In this document: positions 1-8,259 of the stretch, in pieces
How positions within the stretch are numbered: position 1 is the stretch's first letter
How the letters are laid out: the number at the start of each line of letters is the position of its first letter
Source: Georgenia satyanarayanai
GTDB taxonomy: Bacteria > Actinomycetota > Actinomycetes > Actinomycetales > Actinomycetaceae
Reading direction: 5' to 3'
Length of the DNA: 64,000 nucleotides
Assembly (NCBI RefSeq): GCF_009193135.1
Contig: NZ_VUKC01000004.1
Coordinates: 1 to 64,000, forward strand
Translations under genes and position numbers: made by a program
Notes under the pieces: model-generated
What the model was told of the DNA's origin: nothing
The model's input: only the letters and a program-made list of their open reading frames with translations
The model's database searches: none

Positions 1-153
1 GTGAAGAACTCCCTGGCCGGTGGCGACGCGGACTTCTCGGTGCGCTTCGGCCGGGAGGGCGACGAGGTGCTCGTCGGCGACTGGAACGGCGACGGCCGCG
101 ACACCCTCGGCGTGCGCCGCACCCCGTCGGAGACGGCCGAGCCGAACGGCTGA
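1..153 (+). CDS. C-terminal end of a VCBS/FG-GAP-like repeat protein (partial)
   Basis: Only the last 50 codons lie in the window, and the reading frame enters from the left edge. The visible part contains the motif GDWNGDGRDTLGVRR, the Asp/Asn/Gly calcium-binding type loop typical of VCBS or FG-GAP repeats at the C-terminus of secreted actinobacterial proteins such as hydrolases. The catalytic part, if any, is off-window, so no specific function can be given. A strong hairpin follows 28 bases after the stop, so this is the last gene of its transcript. Confidence 0.7.
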   Translation: MKNSLAGGDADFSVRFGREGDEVLVGDWNGDGRDTLGVRRTPSETAEPNG

Positions 154-181
154 CCCCTGCTGATCGGCTGACTCAGGAGCG

Positions 182-214
182 GGGCCCCGCACCACCACGC
201 GTGGTGCGGGGCCC
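182..214 (+). terminator. Strong intrinsic hairpin terminator
   Basis: A perfect 14-bp inverted repeat (182-195 and 201-214, arms GGGCCCCGCACCAC and its complement) with a 5-base loop follows the stop of the upstream partial gene. There is no long T-run, as is usual for high-GC actinobacterial terminators. It separates the upstream secreted protein from the Ltp-like gene. Confidence 0.8.
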
Positions 215-398
215 TGTGCCATGTCCGCCACCATCTCAGCTGCTGTTCGTCAGACGTCGCGGAGGAAGGCGAGTAGCGTGCAAGCGCTGGGGGCACCACC
301 GCAGGTGCCGCAGGGGGACGACGAGGCGCCGCACCAGCCGGGACGCCGCAGGCACGCGCGCGACGTCCTGGCGCCGCGGCAGCACAGACGGAGCCCCC

Positions 399-1286
399 AT
401 GTCCGATCACGAACCCCCGCAGTACGCCCCACCGTGGAAGGACGGCTCACCGACCGGCCCGCCCCCTGCCGGGGGCGGCGCGCCGGAGCACCCGCGCTCC
501 TGGTACCGCAAGAAGCGCTATCTCATCCCGGCCGGGATCGTCGCCCTCCTCATCGCCATCGGCGCCGTTGGCGGGGCCGACGAGCCCCCTCCGCCGACGG
601 CCGCGGAACCTACCGCGCGCGTGGAGAGCAGCCGGACCGCGGAGGACGCGGCGGCCGAGGCCGAGGACCGCAAGGCCGAGGAGGCCGCGGCGGAGGAGGC
701 CGAGAAGGCCGAGCGGATCGCGGCGGAGGAGGCGGCGCAGGTTGCCGCGGAGGAAGCCGAACGGCGGGAGGCGGAGCAGGCGGCGGCCGCGGAGGCCGAG
801 CGCATCGCCGCCGAGGAGGCCGCGCGGGTCGCCGCCGAGGAGGCCGCGGCGGCGGGGACGGTGTCGCAGCAGAATGCGAAGCGCTCCGCCGAGAACTACC
901 TGAACTACACGGCGTTCTCCCGTTCGGGGCTCATCGACCAGCTCGAGTACGAGGGCTTCTCGACCGAGGACGCGACGTGGGCGGTCGAGCGCATCACGGT
1001 GAGCTGGAAGGAGCAGGCGCAACGGTCCGCCGAGAACTACCTCGAGTTCACCGCGTTCTCCCGCACCGGACTCATCGGCCAGCTGGAGTACGAGGGCTTC
1101 TCGACCGAGCATGCGACCTGGGCCGTCGACAACATCACCGTCGACTGGAACGAGCAGGCGGCGAAGTCCGCGGAGAACTACCTCGAGTACTCGGCGTTCT
1201 TCCGCTCCGGACTGGTCGACCAGCTCATCTATGAGGGCTTCACGAACGAGCAGGCGCAGTACGGGGTGAGCCGGACGGGTCTGTAG
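399..1286 (+). CDS. Ltp-repeat membrane-anchored surface protein
   Basis: 295 aa. Residues 1-40 are Pro-rich and cytoplasmic-looking, residues 41-59 (YLIPAGIVALLIAIGAVGG) form one membrane segment, about 75-155 is an Ala/Glu-rich probable coiled coil, and the C-terminal half has three tandem repeats of about 46 aa built around (K/R)SAENYL(N/E)(Y/F)xxFSRxGLIxQLEYEGFS. These match the Ltp domain (host cell surface-exposed lipoprotein family), known from a streptococcal prophage lipoprotein that blocks phage DNA injection and also common in actinobacteria. There is no lipobox here, so anchoring would be by the membrane helix. The ATG start at 399 follows GGAG at 5-base spacing; reading further upstream would run through the terminator. 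The role, for example superinfection exclusion or wall binding, is inferred from the family only. Confidence 0.85.
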   Translation: MSDHEPPQYAPPWKDGSPTGPPPAGGGAPEHPRSWYRKKRYLIPAGIVALLIAIGAVGGADEPPPPTAAEPTARVESSRTAEDAAAEAEDRKAEEAAAEEAEKAERIAAEEAAQVAAEEAERREAEQAAAAEAERIAAEEAARVAAEEAAAAGTVSQQNAKRSAENYLNYTAFSRSGLIDQLEYEGFSTEDATWAVERITVSWKEQAQRSAENYLEFTAFSRTGLIGQLEYEGFSTEHATWAVDNITVDWNEQAAKSAENYLEYSAFFRSGLVDQLIYEGFTNEQAQYGVSRTGL

Positions 1287-1342
1287 GTCGTGGTCCGGCG
1301 ACGGCGCTTGCGGAGGCGCTCCGGGCGGCGTGTCATGGAGGC

Positions 1343-1873
1343 ATGTCCGTCATCCCGCCGTTCACCTCCTCGAGCCCCGGCATCAGGGTCAACGCGTCCG
1401 CCTGCGAGCTGGACGACCTCGCGCCCTGCGGGGGCGTGGACGTCACGGTGGCCGGCGACGTGCGCTGGGCCGAGCTCGTCGAGCGCGCGGTGACCTCCGG
1501 GTGGCCGGGCATCGAGCGGCTCGGTGCCCAGCCCGGCTCGGTCGCGGACGTCGTGCGCGAGAACTCCGAGGTGGACGGCCAGACCCCGGCGCAGACCATC
1601 GCCTCGGTCCGCGCCTGGGACGCGGGTGAGGAGCGGACACGGACCTTCGCGTACGTCGAGTGCGCGTTCGGACCGGGCAGCTCACGGTTCCAGGAGCAGC
1701 TGCCCGACGGCGAGCACCGCTACGAGATCCGCGAGGTCTCCTTCCTCTTCGAGACCGGCACCAGGACCGCGCCCATCCGCGACGCCGAGCTCGCCGCCGT
1801 GCTCGGCATCGAGCCGGGGGAGCGGGTGCCGCTCACCGAGTACGCCGCCCGCCGCGCCCAGCACGAGAGCTGA
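1343..1873 (+). CDS. Truncated MurB-like protein (FAD-fold fragment)
   Basis: 176 aa. Residues about 33-150 resemble the middle of actinobacterial UDP-N-acetylenolpyruvoylglucosamine reductase (MurB): a wall-type segment with GWPGIERLGAQPGSVADVV in place of the usual GxxGIExLSGIPGSVGAAPVQN, then TIASVRAWD, then CAFGPGSSRFQ in place of FGYRTSxFK, then (Y/R)EIREVSFLFETGTRTAPIRDAELA. Complete MurB is about twice as long. The N-terminal FAD-binding GGGSN region and the C-terminal catalytic domain are absent, and the conserved NIGAYGQE is changed to ENSEVDGQ. It is therefore unlikely to be an active reductase. It could be a decayed duplicate or a small diverged paralogue with a new role. The reading frame is intact. 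The start is uncertain because GGAGG sits only 1 base before the ATG. Confidence 0.7.
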   Translation: MSVIPPFTSSSPGIRVNASACELDDLAPCGGVDVTVAGDVRWAELVERAVTSGWPGIERLGAQPGSVADVVRENSEVDGQTPAQTIASVRAWDAGEERTRTFAYVECAFGPGSSRFQEQLPDGEHRYEIREVSFLFETGTRTAPIRDAELAAVLGIEPGERVPLTEYAARRAQHES

Positions 1874-1882
1874 GGGAGCGCC

Positions 1883-2191
1883 GTGGGACGGGGACCAGCC
1901 AGGCCGACGACGGCGTCCGTCGTCGCCACCGACGAGACGACCGACCTCGACGGCGCGCGCTCGCCCGCCGGTGAGGTCCACGCCTGGGTCCGGGGCACCA
2001 ACCAGACCGTGTGCGGGCTGGCCCTGAGCAGGGAGCGCCTGCTGCGGTTCTCGCACGTCCCGTGGGCCGAGGTCCAGCCCGCCACGGGCACGCACGCCGA
2101 CGCCGTCACCGCGCTGTGCCCGAGGTGCGCCGCCGGCATGGGTGCGCGTCGTGGCGAGAAGCGGTGGAAGCGCGTCGACCCGCGCCCGTGA
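1883..2191 (+). CDS. Small conserved actinobacterial protein with Cys motif
   Basis: 102 aa with a GTG start preceded by GAGGGAG at 4-base spacing, 9 bases after the MurB-like gene, so the two are probably cotranscribed. The core reads AWVRGTNQTVCGLALSR and later ALCPRCAAGMGARRGEKRW. One Cys plus a CPRC pair look like a small metal or structural Cys site. I recognise it as a recurring short actinobacterial protein of unknown function. No catalytic motif, signal peptide or membrane segment is visible. Confidence 0.7.
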   Translation: MGRGPARPTTASVVATDETTDLDGARSPAGEVHAWVRGTNQTVCGLALSRERLLRFSHVPWAEVQPATGTHADAVTALCPRCAAGMGARRGEKRWKRVDPRP

Positions 2192-2228
2192 CCGACGTCG
2201 GCGGTGCCGTGACCGCCGGTGGCGTCTC

Positions 2229-2885
2229 CTAGTCCGGCAGCAGGTCCTTGGCGAGGACGAGGATCAGGCTGATGACAAGCAGGCCGGTCTGCATGTGACG
2301 GGTCCAGTCGGTCCGCCTGTCGAAGGCGCTGAGGGCGAGCCGCGCCGCTTCGAGCTCGGCGTGCACCTGCTGGCTGGCCTTGACGAGCTCTCGCCGGGTG
2401 TCGTCGGTCGCCGCGATGAGGTCGGCCGGGTCCTGAGACTCGAGGACGCGCTCGTGCCGCTCCATGAGCTCGGTGGTCGAGCGCGCGCCGGCGGCCTCGT
2501 CGACGTGCAGCGGTCCGGACGCGGTGAGGGCCGCCTGCAGCTGTCGCTGGCAGGCCATCTCGAAGTACCGGCGCGTCCGGTACCCCGCGTCCTCCAGCGC
2601 CAGCCGGAACAGGGCTGGGCCGAGCATGTCGACGAACCCGAAGAGCGTGCGTGCGGCGCTCTCCTGCGTGAGGGAGTCCGAGAGCGCGGTCCGGATGCTC
2701 GCCGACCTCTCCTCGAGCCCGTCGACGTCGCTCTGCAGCGTCTCCCGCTGCTTCTCGCGCGCGGCGAGCACGACGTTCGCGATCACGGTCGTCGCGATCG
2801 CCACCGCCGCGACGGCGACGGCGATCCACGTCGCCACCCCGGGCGCACCGGTGCTCGATGCGGAGACCGTCAGCAATGGCTCCAC
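2229..2885 (-). CDS. Two-TM protein with long helical middle, unknown function
   Basis: About 218 aa from a GTG start at 2885. An N-terminal membrane helix (ATWIAVAVAAVAIATTVIAN, about residues 15-40) and a C-terminal one (GLLVISLILVLAKDLLPD, the last 20 residues) flank a charged, largely helical middle containing RTLFGFVDMLGPALFRLALE. I do not recognise a named family. A clearly homologous but frameshifted copy lies at 17560-18196, so this gene family has been duplicated in the genome. Its 3' neighbour (1883-2191) is convergent. The exporter gene upstream on the same strand ends 101 bases away, so it may or may not share that transcript. Confidence 0.65.
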   Translation of the reverse strand: MEPLLTVSASSTGAPGVATWIAVAVAAVAIATTVIANVVLAAREKQRETLQSDVDGLEERSASIRTALSDSLTQESAARTLFGFVDMLGPALFRLALEDAGYRTRRYFEMACQRQLQAALTASGPLHVDEAAGARSTTELMERHERVLESQDPADLIAATDDTRRELVKASQQVHAELEAARLALSAFDRRTDWTRHMQTGLLVISLILVLAKDLLPD

Positions 2886-2986
2886 GGGACAAGGGTCCTG
2901 CGGCGCGCGGGCCGCGGTCAACGGTCCGCTGTCGAGAAGGTCGAGGTCTTCAGCAACCCGGAGGAGGCTGCGGGCACGGCTGACGC

Positions 2987-4408
2987 TCAGGGCACGGCGC
3001 GCCGGGTGACCGCTCGGCGGCCGCCGGGCAGGAGCAGCCCGGAGACGGCCGATCCCAACAGCAGCAGCCCCGCGCACCACCACATGGCCCGCGCGTAGCC
3101 GGGACCGAAGGTGTCGGACGTCAGCGATCCCTCCGCGCCGAGCCCGACGACGGCGGGCAGCGCGGCGACAGCGAGCAGACCCGCGGCACGGGCGACGGCG
3201 TTGTTGACCCCGCTCGCCACGCCGACGTGCGCCGCGGGCGCGGCCGCGAGCACCGTTGCCGTCAGCGGCGTGACGAGCAGCGTGATCCCCACCCCGAACA
3301 CGACGACACCGGGCAGGACGTCGGTGAGGTAGGAGGCGTCCTCGGGGACGCCGACGAGCAGGATGGCACCGACCGCGGCGACCGCCGGCCCGAGGGACAT
3401 GAGCGGCCACGGGCCGGTGCGTCCGAGCAACGTCCCCACCCGGGGTGAGAAGACGAGGAGGAGGACGGTGAACGGGATCGTCGCGGCACCGGCCGCGAGC
3501 GGGCTGTACCCGGCGACCACCTGGAGGTGGAGGACGAGGAAGAACATCACCGCGCCGAGCGCCGCGTAGATGAGGAAGGTCGCGGCGTTCGCCACCGTGA
3601 AGGTCCGGTCGGAGAAGACCCCGAGCGGCAGCATCGGGTGAGGCGTGCGCGCCTCGACGACGACGAAGGCCACCGCGGCGGCCGCCCCCACCGCCGCCGG
3701 CACCCACCCGCCCTGGATGAGGGCGACGGTGACGCCGCCGAGGGCGATGACGCCCAGCGCTGCCCCGGGCACGTCGAAGCGCCCCTGCCGCTCCGCCGTC
3801 CGCGACTCCGGCACCCGCAGCGCCGCGACGACGATGACGACGGCGGCGACCGGCACGTTGATGAAGAAGACCCACCGCCACGAGAGCGTCTCGACGAGCC
3901 AGCCCCCGAGCAGCGGCCCGACGGCGCCGGCGACACCCGACCACGCCGACCAGTACCCAATCGCGCGGGCGCGGTCCTCCTCGGCGATGAGGGACTGGAT
4001 GAGCGCGAGGCTGCCGGGCGTGAGCAGGGCCGCGCCGATGCCCTGGAGCCCGCGGGCGACGATGAGCTGCTCGATGTCCTGCGCGAGGCCGCAGGCCACC
4101 GAGGCGAGCCCGAACCACGCGATCCCGACGACGAAGACCCGCCGCCGGCCCAGCCGGTCGCCGAGCGAGCCGCCGACGAGGATGAGGGAGGCCAGCGCGA
4201 GCATGTAGGCGTTGACGACCCACTGGAGGTCCGCGAGCGTCGCGTCGAGGTCGAGCGCGATGGGGCGCAGCGCGACGTTGACGACCGTGCCGTCGAGGAA
4301 GGCGATCGCCGACGCGAGCGTCGCGGCGATCACCACCCAGCGGCCGCGCGCCGACCGGAGCGGAAGCGTCTCCACCGTCACATCATGGGCCGGGCCGGCG
4401 GTGAGCAC
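2987..4408 (-). CDS. MFS drug/metabolite exporter, DHA2 (EmrB/QacA) type
   Basis: About 473 aa with many hydrophobic helices. Family marks are LDGTVVNVALRPIALDL in helix 1, WVVNAYMLALASLILVGGSLGDRLGRRR (loop 2-3 motif A), RGLQGIGAALLTPGSLALI and the antiporter motif-C-like GVAGAVGPLLGGWL followed by WRWVFFINVP. These are typical of 14-helix proton-driven exporters. A GTG start at 4408 lies 12 bases after the stop of the glycosyltransferase gene, and a second GTG at 4381 is possible. It closes the block 7806 to 2987 (dehydrogenase, deacetylase/methyltransferase, glycosyltransferase), so it may export that pathway's product, which is inference. Confidence 0.85.
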   Translation of the reverse strand: MLTAGPAHDVTVETLPLRSARGRWVVIAATLASAIAFLDGTVVNVALRPIALDLDATLADLQWVVNAYMLALASLILVGGSLGDRLGRRRVFVVGIAWFGLASVACGLAQDIEQLIVARGLQGIGAALLTPGSLALIQSLIAEEDRARAIGYWSAWSGVAGAVGPLLGGWLVETLSWRWVFFINVPVAAVVIVVAALRVPESRTAERQGRFDVPGAALGVIALGGVTVALIQGGWVPAAVGAAAAVAFVVVEARTPHPMLPLGVFSDRTFTVANAATFLIYAALGAVMFFLVLHLQVVAGYSPLAAGAATIPFTVLLLVFSPRVGTLLGRTGPWPLMSLGPAVAAVGAILLVGVPEDASYLTDVLPGVVVFGVGITLLVTPLTATVLAAAPAAHVGVASGVNNAVARAAGLLAVAALPAVVGLGAEGSLTSDTFGPGYARAMWWCAGLLLLGSAVSGLLLPGGRRAVTRRAVP

Positions 4409-4419
4409 GAGCCCGTCGT

Positions 4420-5436
4420 TCAGGCGCTCATCTCCGCCGGGGGCAGTCCGACCCGCACCGGCCCCACCGCGGTGCGGGCGTCGACGGGCACGCCCTTCTG
4501 GGTCACGACGAGGAGCCCCTCGTCGGCCAGCGCCGATGCCACCGCACGCGCCACCGGCGTCAGCTCCCGCCGGCGCCCCGGGTCGACCGCGCCGGCCGCC
4601 TCGGAGGGGCACAGCGTCTTGCCCGGCCCGCGCTCCTCGGCGAGCCGCAGCAGCTCGGCGCGGAGCGCGTCCTGCAGCTCGGAGGCGGCCCCGAAGGTGG
4701 CGACGGCGTCGTCCAGACGCCGCAGGAAGCCGGCGAAGCCGCGGCCGGCACGGCCCTGGCGCCGGGAGGAGGTGACGACCCGGGTGCGGTCGGTGCTCGT
4801 CCACGGCGCCTCCGCGACGTCCCGGACGGCGTGCGCGAGGTGGACGTCCTCGCCGTCGTCGACCGCGGGGAAGCCGCCGGCGTCGTCGTACGCGGTGAGC
4901 CGCACCCCGAGGTTCGCGCCGTGGATGCCGAGGTGCCCCTCGGTGAGGTGGTGCTGGGCGTGCCAGAGCGCGGCGGACTCCGAACCGTCGTCGCGGGGCT
5001 CGACGGTCCCGAGCACGAGGTCCAGCCCGCGGTCGGCGAAGGTGCGCTGCTCGGTGAGCCAGGCGCCGGGCACGCGCGAGTCCGCGTCGGTGCACGCCAG
5101 CCACAGGGCCGCGGGGGCGACGTCGGCCAGGGCGTCGTGGGCGCGACCGGCGGCGACCCCGTCGCCGCGCGCGCCGCCGAGGCTCGCGGCGTGGCTCTCG
5201 ACCGTCACCCAGTGGACCCTCGGGGACGCGCGGACGACGCCGGCGACCTCCTCGGCGGTGCGGTCCGTGCACCGGTGGAGGACGACGGCCACGACGACGG
5301 GCAGGTCCACCCGGTCCGCCGCCGTCGCGACGCTCCGCAGGCAGGCGCCGATCTCGGCCTCCTCGTCGCGCGCGGGCACGACGACGAGGACGCCCGCGAG
5401 CGTGGGACGGTCGGCGGTCATGTCGCGGGGCAGCAC
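4420..5436 (-). CDS. Family 2 glycosyltransferase
   Basis: 338 aa from a GTG start preceded by GAGGA at 7-base spacing; an in-frame ATG at 5421 is an alternative. The N-terminus VLVVVPARDEEAEIGACLRS is the GT-A nucleotide-sugar binding start of family 2 enzymes, and LACTDADSRVP gives the DxD-type metal site. GANLGVRLTAYDDAGGFP and DGEDVHLAH resemble the acceptor-side ED motif region. No membrane helices are seen, so it is cytosolic. It starts 10 bases after the deacetylase/methyltransferase gene. The same neighbours (PIG-L/methyltransferase fusion and acyl-CoA dehydrogenase) recur with such glycosyltransferases in other bacteria, as far as I recall. The substrate is unknown. Confidence 0.85.
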   Translation of the reverse strand: MLPRDMTADRPTLAGVLVVVPARDEEAEIGACLRSVATAADRVDLPVVVAVVLHRCTDRTAEEVAGVVRASPRVHWVTVESHAASLGGARGDGVAAGRAHDALADVAPAALWLACTDADSRVPGAWLTEQRTFADRGLDLVLGTVEPRDDGSESAALWHAQHHLTEGHLGIHGANLGVRLTAYDDAGGFPAVDDGEDVHLAHAVRDVAEAPWTSTDRTRVVTSSRRQGRAGRGFAGFLRRLDDAVATFGAASELQDALRAELLRLAEERGPGKTLCPSEAAGAVDPGRRRELTPVARAVASALADEGLLVVTQKGVPVDARTAVGPVRVGLPPAEMSA

Positions 5437-5446
5437 GACGGCATCC

Positions 5447-6766
5447 TCACACGCACCACGTCGTGAGGACGACGTCGTCCTCCACGAGGTGGCCGTGCCG
5501 GCGCAGCCCCGCCGCAGTCAGCACGTCCTCCAGCAGGGCGTGGACACCGTCACCGACCAGCGGCCAGCCGACGATCTCGTGGCGCCAGTGGCAGGCGAGC
5601 ACGGTCCCTCCCGGCGAGCCGGTGACCAGACCGGCGGCCCGCACCGCGAGGTCCCGCAGCCGCGCCGGGGAGAGGAAGTAGCCCACCTCGGAGATGACCG
5701 CGAGGTCGACGTCGCCGGTGAGGTGCTCCTCGAGCAGCGCCCAGTCCTCCGGCAGGGAGGCGTGCACCGTGCGGAGCCGCTCGGAGCCACGCACGCGGGC
5801 GAGCGCGGCGCGCGACTCGTCGACCGCGACGACCGTCCCGCACCGGGTGAGCAGGTCCTCGGCCAGGGCGCCGACGGAGCAGCCGATCTCCACGCCCAGG
5901 GCGTACCGCTCCTGCGGGAGCAGCGCGAGGGTGAGCGCGCGCTTGCGGCGCTCGTACCAGCTGGTGCGGACCTCCCACGGGTCGGCCTGCTCGGCGTGGA
6001 GCGGCTCGAAGGGGCTGCCCTCGCCCGGTTCGGCGATGAGCAGCGTCTCCCACGGCCGGGCGAAGTGGGCGAGGACCGCGGCGGGCAGCAGCACCTCGTC
6101 CCCGGGCTGGTCGGAGAGCGGCGTGACCTGGGAGTGGTGGGCGGCGACGGCGCGCCCCTTGCGCTCGCGTGCCTCGGGACCGAGGTCGATGCGGCGTGCC
6201 GCGTCCCACGGCAGGGCGCCGGGCCCCTGCCAGTGCCACAGCCAGATCGGGTACTCGAGCACCCGGGTGTCCGTGCGCCACGCGGCTGCCGCTGCCGCGC
6301 GGCCGGCGGCGTCGTGGTCGGGGTGCCCGTCGTGCCGGTAGGGGGCGAGGAGCACGCTCTCCCCGGGCCGGACGAGGCGGACCAGCGCCGCGGTGAGCTC
6401 GTCCTGCGCACCCGTCAGCCCGCCGTCGGGCAGGCCGAGGAGGTGGAGCCGAGCGTGCGGGGCGAGGAGGCCGACGGCGTGCTCGGACTCCCGCCGCCGG
6501 ATCCGGGCGAGATCGGTCGGGGTGTGGGTGGGGGAGTCGGGGTGGGAGGCGTTGCCGTCGGTCGCGACGACGACGTCGACGGCGACGTCGGTCGGCAGGC
6601 CGGCGAGGAGCCCGCCGAGACCGAGCGTCTCGTCGTCGGGATGGGCGGCGACGACGACGAGGTGCCCGGTCCCCGCGAGGTCGAACGGGACGGTGTCCTG
6701 CCACCGCGGGTCCGCGGGCCAGCGGGCCTCGTCGGTGACCGGGTCGCCGAAGGGGGTCAGCTCCAC
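5447..6766 (-). CDS. Bifunctional PIG-L deacetylase / SAM-dependent methyltransferase
   Basis: 439 aa, GTG start overlapping the 3' end of the acyl-CoA dehydrogenase gene by 10 bases. The N-terminal half is a PIG-L/LmbE zinc deacetylase: VVAAHPDDETLGLGGLL carries the AHPDDE zinc motif, and YRHDGHPDHDAAG the second zinc-ligand HPDH. Such domains remove N-acetyl groups from GlcNAc-type sugars. The C-terminal half is a class I methyltransferase: ALGVEIGCSVGALAEDL is the SAM-binding loop and VVAVDESRAAL the acidic motif II. The fusion suggests a sugar is deacetylated and a nearby group methylated. Together with the glycosyltransferase, dehydrogenase and exporter it points to a small uncharacterised biosynthetic block. 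Confidence 0.88.
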   Translation of the reverse strand: MELTPFGDPVTDEARWPADPRWQDTVPFDLAGTGHLVVVAAHPDDETLGLGGLLAGLPTDVAVDVVVATDGNASHPDSPTHTPTDLARIRRRESEHAVGLLAPHARLHLLGLPDGGLTGAQDELTAALVRLVRPGESVLLAPYRHDGHPDHDAAGRAAAAAAWRTDTRVLEYPIWLWHWQGPGALPWDAARRIDLGPEARERKGRAVAAHHSQVTPLSDQPGDEVLLPAAVLAHFARPWETLLIAEPGEGSPFEPLHAEQADPWEVRTSWYERRKRALTLALLPQERYALGVEIGCSVGALAEDLLTRCGTVVAVDESRAALARVRGSERLRTVHASLPEDWALLEEHLTGDVDLAVISEVGYFLSPARLRDLAVRAAGLVTGSPGGTVLACHWRHEIVGWPLVGDGVHALLEDVLTAAGLRRHGHLVEDDVVLTTWCV

Positions 6767-7806
6767 GTCACCGGCATCCCGTCGACGACGGCCTGGCCGA
6801 CCATGGCAGCGTCCCGCTCCGCCTTGTGCTGGCGCAGGTAGAGCTGGAGGTCGGCGACGCGGGCGGCGTGCTCCTCCTCGCCGGCCAGCGGCCCGGGCCC
6901 GAGGGCGTGGGCGGCCAGGGTGAGCACCGCCTCGCAGGCGTCGTGGACGACGTGCCGGACCCGGACGCACCGGGCCCAGGCGTGCTCACCTCGGACGCGC
7001 CCGGCGTCGACGGCGGTGGCGGCCTCGGTGAGCACGGCGGCCGCGGCGGCCAGGCGCGCGTCGACCTGGCCGAGCAGGGACAGGCCGATCTGGTCGGGCT
7101 CCCGCTCGAGCGCGGCCCGCCGGATCCGACGGGCGAGGCCCATCGCCCCGCCGAGCCAGCAGGCGGCCACCCCGAGGCCGCCCCAGGCGAACCCGGGGCG
7201 CGCGAGGTACCAGCCCGGCCCACCCACCGGCACGGCCGGCACCTCGGCGAAGCGCAGCCCGGTCGAGCGGACCGCGGACAGGCCGCGGGCCACCCACGGC
7301 TCGTCGACGAGCGCGACGCCCGGGTGGGAGAGGTCGACGGCGACGAGGGTGCGCCGCTCGTCGTCGACCCAGGCGGTGACGAGCGCGGAGCCGACGTGCT
7401 CGGCGAGCGAGCACCACGGCTTGCGGCCGGTGAGGAGGAGCGTCCCGTCGTCCGCCGCGCGCGCCTCGAGCCGGGTGCCCGGGCCCTCCGCCGCGTAGAC
7501 GCCCCACGTGCCGGAGGGTGCCGGCACGGGGTGTCCGGCCTCGGCGGCCTGGGCGAGGATGGCGACGGCGTCCAGGTGCGGCTCCAAGGCGCGGGCGACG
7601 GTGAGGTCGATGGCCGCGAGCTCGGCCAGGCCGCGCCACAGGGCCGCGGTCCGTCCGGCCCCCGGGAGCGGGAGCGCCCTGGTGGCGCGGTCGGCGAGCG
7701 CCAGGGCAGCGGCGGGATCGCCCGCGGCAGAGCGTGCGTCGTCGAGGAGCTGGGCGAGCCGAGGGTCGTCAGGGGCCTGGGGATCCCAGGTGTCGAGGCC
7801 GATCAC
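6757..7806 (-). CDS. Acyl-CoA dehydrogenase-like flavoprotein
   Basis: About 349 aa. Features of the acyl-CoA dehydrogenase fold are GTWGVYAAEGPGTRLEA followed by LLLTGRKPWCSLAEHVGSALVTAW (middle beta domain, with the G-x-K-x-(W/F)-(C/S) flavin contact), WVARGLSAVRSTGLRFAEV, and a helical C-terminal domain. It is shorter than the usual 380-400 aa and the normal substrate-binding N-terminal helices are weakly conserved, so the substrate may not be a simple acyl-CoA. GTG at 7806 has AGGA at 7 bases; GTG at 7812 is an alternative. It is the first gene of the leftward block with the PIG-L/methyltransferase fusion, glycosyltransferase and exporter. Confidence 0.8.
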   Translation of the reverse strand: MIGLDTWDPQAPDDPRLAQLLDDARSAAGDPAAALALADRATRALPLPGAGRTAALWRGLAELAAIDLTVARALEPHLDAVAILAQAAEAGHPVPAPSGTWGVYAAEGPGTRLEARAADDGTLLLTGRKPWCSLAEHVGSALVTAWVDDERRTLVAVDLSHPGVALVDEPWVARGLSAVRSTGLRFAEVPAVPVGGPGWYLARPGFAWGGLGVAACWLGGAMGLARRIRRAALEREPDQIGLSLLGQVDARLAAAAAVLTEAATAVDAGRVRGEHAWARCVRVRHVVHDACEAVLTLAAHALGPGPLAGEEEHAARVADLQLYLRQHKAERDAAMVGQAVVDGMPVTWS

Positions 7807-7881
7807 CTGCACATCCTGCCGTCTCCGCCGTGGATGCACGTTCTCAGGGCCGCACACGACCCGATGGCCCCGGGCGCGGCG

Positions 7882-8259
7882 TCAGTCAGTCAGGTGCGGC
7901 CTCAGCGCGAACGCGATCTCGTCGTCGGTGAACCCGAGGGAGCGGGCGCGAGCGACGAAGTCACCCGCCATGCCGGTGAGGAGCCGACGCCGGTCGGCGG
8001 CCGCCGTCGGTCCCGTGGCCGCTGCCACGCGGGTGCCTCCGCCGCGTCGGGTGACGAGCAGCCCCTCCTGCTCGAGCTCCCGGTAGGTCCGCGCCACCGT
8101 GCCCACGGCCACCCCGAGGTCCCCGGCGAGCTGACGCAGCGGCGGGAGGCGATCGCCGGGAGCGAGCCGACCCGCCGCGAGGAGATCAGCCAGCTGACGC
8201 CGGAGCTGCTCGTACGGGGGCGTCCGGTCGTCCGGGTCGAGGGTGAGGACGAGGTTCAC
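7882..8259 (-). CDS. GntR-family transcriptional regulator, YtrA type
   Basis: 125 aa with GTG start and GGAG at 5 bases. The winged-helix part reads PPYEQLRRQLADLLAAGRLAPGDRLPPLRQLAGDLGVAVGTVARTYRELEQEGLL, split here as the GntR DNA-binding domain (residues about 10-75). Only a short C-terminal tail follows, ending RSLGFTDDEIAFALR, which is the YtrA-subfamily arrangement without a large ligand domain. Its start overlaps the stop of the upstream membrane-protein gene, so the two are coexpressed. YtrA regulators usually control their own operon with membrane transport genes; the palindrome at 9153-9170 in front of the partner gene is the likely operator. Confidence 0.88.
   Translation of the reverse strand: MNLVLTLDPDDRTPPYEQLRRQLADLLAAGRLAPGDRLPPLRQLAGDLGVAVGTVARTYRELEQEGLLVTRRGGGTRVAAATGPTAAADRRRLLTGMAGDFVARARSLGFTDDEIAFALRPHLTD

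Noticed and set aside
3527-6841. Very long plus-strand frame (over 1100 codons)
   Set aside because: Antisense to the exporter, glycosyltransferase and deacetylase genes; Arg/Asp/Glu-rich shadow of high-GC codons.
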